Part shown: positions 61,176 through 64,000 of the stretch, in pieces
Layout of the letters: every line of letters begins with the position of its first letter
Numbering within the stretch: position 1 is the stretch's first letter
From: Pseudomonadota bacterium
GTDB lineage: Bacteria > Pseudomonadota > Alphaproteobacteria > Azospirillales > Azospirillaceae
Direction: 5' to 3'
Length of the DNA: 64,000 bases
Assembly (NCBI GenBank): GCA_023411035.1
Contig: JAEYPE010000037.1
Coordinates: forward strand, 1-64,000
The notes under the pieces: generated by a model
What the model saw: the letters and a program-made list of their open reading frames with translations, nothing else
Told to the model about the DNA's origin: nothing
Database searches by the model: none
Translations under genes and position numbers: made by a program

Positions 61176-61481
61176 TCAGAGGCTGCCGTTGACCTTGCCG
61201 TTGAAGCCGATGACCACGCGGTTGCCGCCATAGGCGACCAGCCGCACGCGGCGCGTCTGCCCCGGCTCGAAGCGCACCGCCGTCCCGGCGGGGATGTCCA
61301 GCCGGAAGCCGCACGCCTTCTCGCGGTCGAAGGTCAGCGCCTCGTTCGTCTCGTGGAAGTGATAGTGCGAGCCGACCTGGATCGGGCGGTCTCCGGCGTT
61401 GGCGACGTCCAATTCCACCGTGTCGCGGCCCGCGTTGAGTTCGATCTCGCCCGCTGCGGGGATGATTTCACCGGGTTTCAT
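61176..61481 (-). CDS. ureB: Urease beta subunit
   Basis: 101-aa beta subunit that packs against UreC. Blocks: MKPGEIIPAAGEIELNAGRD, IQVGSHYHFHETNEALTFDR, GTAVRFEPGQTRRVRLVAYGGNR and the final GFNGKVNGSL. It lies between ureA (12-nt gap) and ureC (26-nt gap). Normal length. Confidence 0.97.
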   Translation of the reverse strand: MKPGEIIPAAGEIELNAGRDTVELDVANAGDRPIQVGSHYHFHETNEALTFDREKACGFRLDIPAGTAVRFEPGQTRRVRLVAYGGNRVVIGFNGKVNGSL

Positions 61482-61493
61482 CGAGGCTTCCCC

Positions 61494-61796
61494 TTAGCGA
61501 ATCGGCTGATGGACGGTGACGAGCTTCGTCCCGTCCGGAAAGGTCGCCTCCACCTGGATTTCGTGGATCATCTCCGGGATGCCGTCCATCACCTGATCGC
61601 GGGTCAGCACCGTCGCGCCATCGCGCATCAGCTCGGCCACGGTCCGTCCGTCGCGCGCCCCTTCCACCACGTAATCGGTGATGAGGGCCACCGCCTCCGG
61701 GTGGTTCAGCTTCACGCCTCGTTCCAGCCGGCGCCGCGCCACGACGGCGGCCATGGCGACGAGAAGCTTGTCCTTCTCGCGCGGTGTCAGGTTCAT
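61494..61796 (-). CDS. ureA: Urease gamma subunit
   Basis: 100-aa gamma subunit. MNLTPREKDKLLVAMAAVVA at the start, then GVKLNHPEAVALITDYVVEGARDGRTVAELM and MDGIPEMIHEIQVEATFPDGTKLVTVHQPIR. Standard length and ending. Transcribed with ureD upstream after 100 nt. Confidence 0.98.
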   Translation of the reverse strand: MNLTPREKDKLLVAMAAVVARRRLERGVKLNHPEAVALITDYVVEGARDGRTVAELMRDGATVLTRDQVMDGIPEMIHEIQVEATFPDGTKLVTVHQPIR

Positions 61797-61896
61797 GGGG
61801 CTGTGTCTCCGCCTACCGAAAGGGTTAGCGGGATTATGCCACGTTGCTGCGGTGCGCCAATGCCGTTTTGACGGCGGCGGTGCGCTTTCGAGCCGG

Positions 61897-62739
61897 TCAA
61901 ACTTCCCACAGACGTGGCAGACGCGTCGGCAAACCCGCCGCCGCCGCGCGCAGGTGCGACCACAGCGCCGCGTAGGCGCCACGAACGGCCAGCGCCTGCC
62001 CACCCAGGATGCGGACGACCAGCAGGCCGTCCAGCGCCGTGGCACCCACGCGCACGCCCGTCAACCCCTCCGCCGCTTCCCTAAGCGCGTCCAGCCGGAT
62101 CCCGGCGTCCGGCGCGGCATACAGCAGCGTGGCGCAGGCTCCGGCCCCGCCGAAGCCCGCCGGGTGGGCCAGCGTCTCGGCGATGTCGCCATCCAGATGC
62201 AGGGCGTCGGCCCAGACGAGGCGGCCGTCGCGGACCAGTTCCCAGGCGTCGCGGACAAGACCGCGTGTCACCGTCTCGCCGAAGGCGGCGCGCCCGAACA
62301 CCAGCATCTCCCCGGCAATCAGCCGGGCGTCGCCCTCCAACTCCAGCCGGGTCAGGCGGCGCAGCCGGGAGCCCTCGAAGACGATGGCCTCCTGCGGCAT
62401 CCATTCCAGCCAGCCGCCGGACTCGACCGTCACGCGGGTGTCGATGCGGCAGTCCGGCCCGGCGGAGCGGTAGACCTTCTCCGCCGCCTGGGTCGTCACC
62501 AGCGCCGCCGCCCCCGGCCCCGCCGACAGCGACACGTCCAGCCGGTCGCCGCCGACCAGCCCGCCGGAGGTGGTGACCAGCACCGCGATGGGCAGGTCCC
62601 CCGCCCGCGGGTCGGGCATCAGCACCCGCAGCGGGTCGTGGTGGTAGAGCGTGGCGAGGCGCGTGGCCCCGTGGCGATGCTCGAACCGCACGGTCGCCGC
62701 GCCATGGACGGCGACCTTCTTCATCAACGCTTCAGCCAC
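61897..62739 (-). CDS. ureD: Urease accessory protein UreD
   Basis: 280-aa scaffold of the urease activation complex: LYHHDPLRVLMPDPRAGDLPIAVLVTTSGGLVGGDRLDV, VTTQAAEKVYRSAGPD, LEWMPQEAIVFEGSRLRRLTRLEL and FGRAAFGETVTRGLVRDAW are typical. The GTG start at 62739 overlaps the end of the xanthine dehydrogenase gene by 8 nt; ATG 62724 is an alternative. It is the first gene of the ureDABC-murI-EFG operon. Confidence 0.95.
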   Translation of the reverse strand: MAEALMKKVAVHGAATVRFEHRHGATRLATLYHHDPLRVLMPDPRAGDLPIAVLVTTSGGLVGGDRLDVSLSAGPGAAALVTTQAAEKVYRSAGPDCRIDTRVTVESGGWLEWMPQEAIVFEGSRLRRLTRLELEGDARLIAGEMLVFGRAAFGETVTRGLVRDAWELVRDGRLVWADALHLDGDIAETLAHPAGFGGAGACATLLYAAPDAGIRLDALREAAEGLTGVRVGATALDGLLVVRILGGQALAVRGAYAALWSHLRAAAAGLPTRLPRLWEV

Positions 62740-64000
62740 CTGACGAACCCATTCTTGCCTTCACGTCCTCCACCGCCAGCAGCACACGCTCCGGCGTTGC
62801 GGGCGCGTCGAGCCGCACGGGCAGGCGGTGGCCGCCCACCGCCGCAACGGCGTCCTTCAGCGCCAGCCACCCGGAGATGCCGAGCATCAGCGGCGGCTCC
62901 CCGACCGCCTTGGAGCGGAACACCGTGTCCTCCCGGTTCGGGCGGGCGGTGTAGAGCGTAACCCGGAAATCCTCCGGCAGCGAGCGCGAGGTCGGGATCT
63001 TGTAGGTGCTGGGCGCGTGGGTGCGCAAGCGTCCCTGGCCGTCCCACCACAGCTCCTCCGACGTGACCCAGCCCAGCCCCTGGACGAAGGCTCCCTCCAC
63101 CTGCCCCAGGTCGATGGCCGGGTTGATGCTGCCGGAGCAGTCGTGCAGCACGTCGGCACGGGGGAAGCGGTACTCGCCGGTCAGCGTGTCGATCAGCGCC
63201 TCCGTCACCGCCACGCCGCAGGAGAAGTAGAAGAAGGGCCGCCCCTCGCATTTCTCCCGGTCCCACCAGATTTTGGGCGTGGCGTAATGGCCGGTGGAGG
63301 ACAGCGATATCCGATTCATATAGGCCAGCTTCGCCACCTCCGCGAAGGTCATGGCGTGGTTGCCGGCGAAGACCGCGTTGTCTCGGAACTCCACCTTGTC
63401 CGGCGTGGTGTGGCAGTGCTGGGACAGAAACTCCACCAGCCGGTCGCGGATGGTCCGCACGGCGATGCGCACCGCCATGCCGTTCAGGTCGGTGCCCGCC
63501 GAGGCCGCCGTCGGCGGGGCGTTCGGCACCTTGTCGGTGGCGCTGGCGGTGACCCGCACCCGCTCCACGTCGATCTGGAATTCGTGGGCGGCGATCTGGG
63601 CCATCTTGGTGTGGATGCCCTGCCCCATCTCCGTCCCGCCGTGATTCACCTGGACGGAGCCGTCGGTGTAGACATGCACCAGCGCCGCCGCCTGATTCAG
63701 GTGCTTGACGGTGAAGGAGATGCCGAACTTCACCGGCGTGACGGCCAGCCCCTTCTTCAGCACCGTGTTGCGGGCGTTGAAGGCGTCGATCTCCTCCCTG
63801 CGGCGGCGGTAGTCTCCGTCACGCTCGATCTGGTCGAGCAGGTCGGCCAGGATCTCCGGCTCCTCCACCGGCATCCCGTAATGGGTGGTGTCGCGGCCCG
63901 GCCCGCCGTAGAGATTGGCGCGCCGCACGTCCAGCGGGTCCTTGCCCAGCGTCCGGGCGATCTCGTCCACCACATGCTCGATGGCGATCACGCCCTGCGG
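62732..64000 (-). CDS. xdhB: Xanthine dehydrogenase molybdopterin-binding subunit, C-terminal part (runs off right edge)
   Basis: 423 residues of the large molybdenum-cofactor subunit. Visible are GVIAIEHVVDEIARTLGKDPLDVRRANLYG, VHVYTDGSVQVNHGGTEMGQGIHTKMAQIAA, RVTASATDKVPNAPPTAASAGTDLNGMAVRIAV and a C-terminal FRSKAVGEPPLMLGISGWLALKDAV with the catalytic glutamate in the GEPPLM motif. It oxidises hypoxanthine and xanthine to urate. The frame stays open to the window edge, so the start lies outside; the internal ATG at 63991 is not the start. Downstream overlap with ureD suggests purine-to-urea coupling. Confidence 0.95.
   Translation of the reverse strand, partial: PQGVIAIEHVVDEIARTLGKDPLDVRRANLYGGPGRDTTHYGMPVEEPEILADLLDQIERDGDYRRRREEIDAFNARNTVLKKGLAVTPVKFGISFTVKHLNQAAALVHVYTDGSVQVNHGGTEMGQGIHTKMAQIAAHEFQIDVERVRVTASATDKVPNAPPTAASAGTDLNGMAVRIAVRTIRDRLVEFLSQHCHTTPDKVEFRDNAVFAGNHAMTFAEVAKLAYMNRISLSSTGHYATPKIWWDREKCEGRPFFYFSCGVAVTEALIDTLTGEYRFPRADVLHDCSGSINPAIDLGQVEGAFVQGLGWVTSEELWWDGQGRLRTHAPSTYKIPTSRSLPEDFRVTLYTARPNREDTVFRSKAVGEPPLMLGISGWLALKDAVAAVGGHRLPVRLDAPATPERVLLAVEDVKARMGSSGG

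Noticed and set aside
63989..63991. ATG at 63991 as start of a complete xdhB gene
   Set aside because: The frame continues upstream to the window edge with family-like sequence (PQGVIAIEH), so the gene is truncated by the window, not short.

Overview
The window is uniformly GC-rich, densely coded bacterial chromosome (third positions almost always G or C). Gene content and order point to an alphaproteobacterium of the Rhodospirillales, most probably Azospirillum or a close relative. The indicators are a PopZ/DUF2497 polar organiser beside valS, a pcm-rhodanese-tolC run, an rlpA-dac-tmk-holB-metG-tatD-MBL run, a DABC-EFG urease operon and an alphaproteobacterial PraR-type XRE regulator. No rRNA, insertion sequence, integrase, phage gene or CRISPR array is visible. 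The genus assignment is inference from style and gene order, not a database match.

Layout. 1-7.3 kb: start of an acetoacetyl-CoA synthetase gene, a pyruvyl-transferase/FAD-oxidoreductase pair, a ferric-reductase-like flavohaem membrane protein, an unrecognised 339-aa coiled protein and a PuuB-like oxidase. 7.3-14.6 kb: polyamine locus with PuuA-like ligase, PotFGHI ABC importer and agmatine deiminase, divergent from the PuuB-like gene. 14.7-18.2 kb: small protein, PP2C phosphatase, DUF4384-type exported protein and LprI-type exported protein. 18.2-26.5 kb: leftward housekeeping run (MBL hydrolase, TatD, MetG, HolB, Tmk, DD-carboxypeptidase, RlpA, YdcF). 26.8-32.8 kb: leftward valS, popZ, tolC, rhodanese, pcm. 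33.0-33.4 kb: tRNA-Cys and tRNA-Asn, each with a visible promoter. 33.6-34.4 kb: three very small genes. 34.6-42.1 kb: an HtrA-like protein with a degenerate triad, NudF, CysK, AlaX-type editing protein, sulfurtransferase, two GNATs, an EamA transporter and HisC on the opposite strand. 42.3-52.0 kb: SprA-family HExxH protein and a polysaccharide locus (1026-aa multi-SLBB export protein, two GT2s, XRE regulator, Wzz-like, GT4, Wzy/ligase). 52.0-56.4 kb: DUF3299-like exported protein divergent from a SmtB-type ArsR regulator, N-formylglutamate deformylase, bacteriohemerythrin, FabI and a YgaP-like membrane protein. 56.6-64.0 kb: leftward urease operon ureD-A-B-C-murI-E-F-G, entered by the end of a xanthine dehydrogenase large-subunit gene.

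How the genes work together. The polyamine block encodes uptake of putrescine-like compounds, their gamma-glutamylation and oxidation, and deimination of agmatine. It is an incomplete pathway locally, because AguB and later Puu steps are absent. The xdhB-ureD overlap joins purine oxidation to urea hydrolysis, a nitrogen-scavenging arrangement. The polysaccharide block supplies assembly, length control, polymerisation/ligation and export, but no flippase or initiating transferase is present here.

I did not find a clear-cut new multi-gene defence or mobile system. The observations most worth a second look are UreF carrying a REP-like repeat as its N-terminus, a glutamate racemase gene inside the urease operon, an inactive-looking HtrA homologue, the eight-SLBB export protein, a perfect 12-bp inverted repeat upstream of aguA, and the SmtB-type sensor divergent from a DUF3299-like gene.
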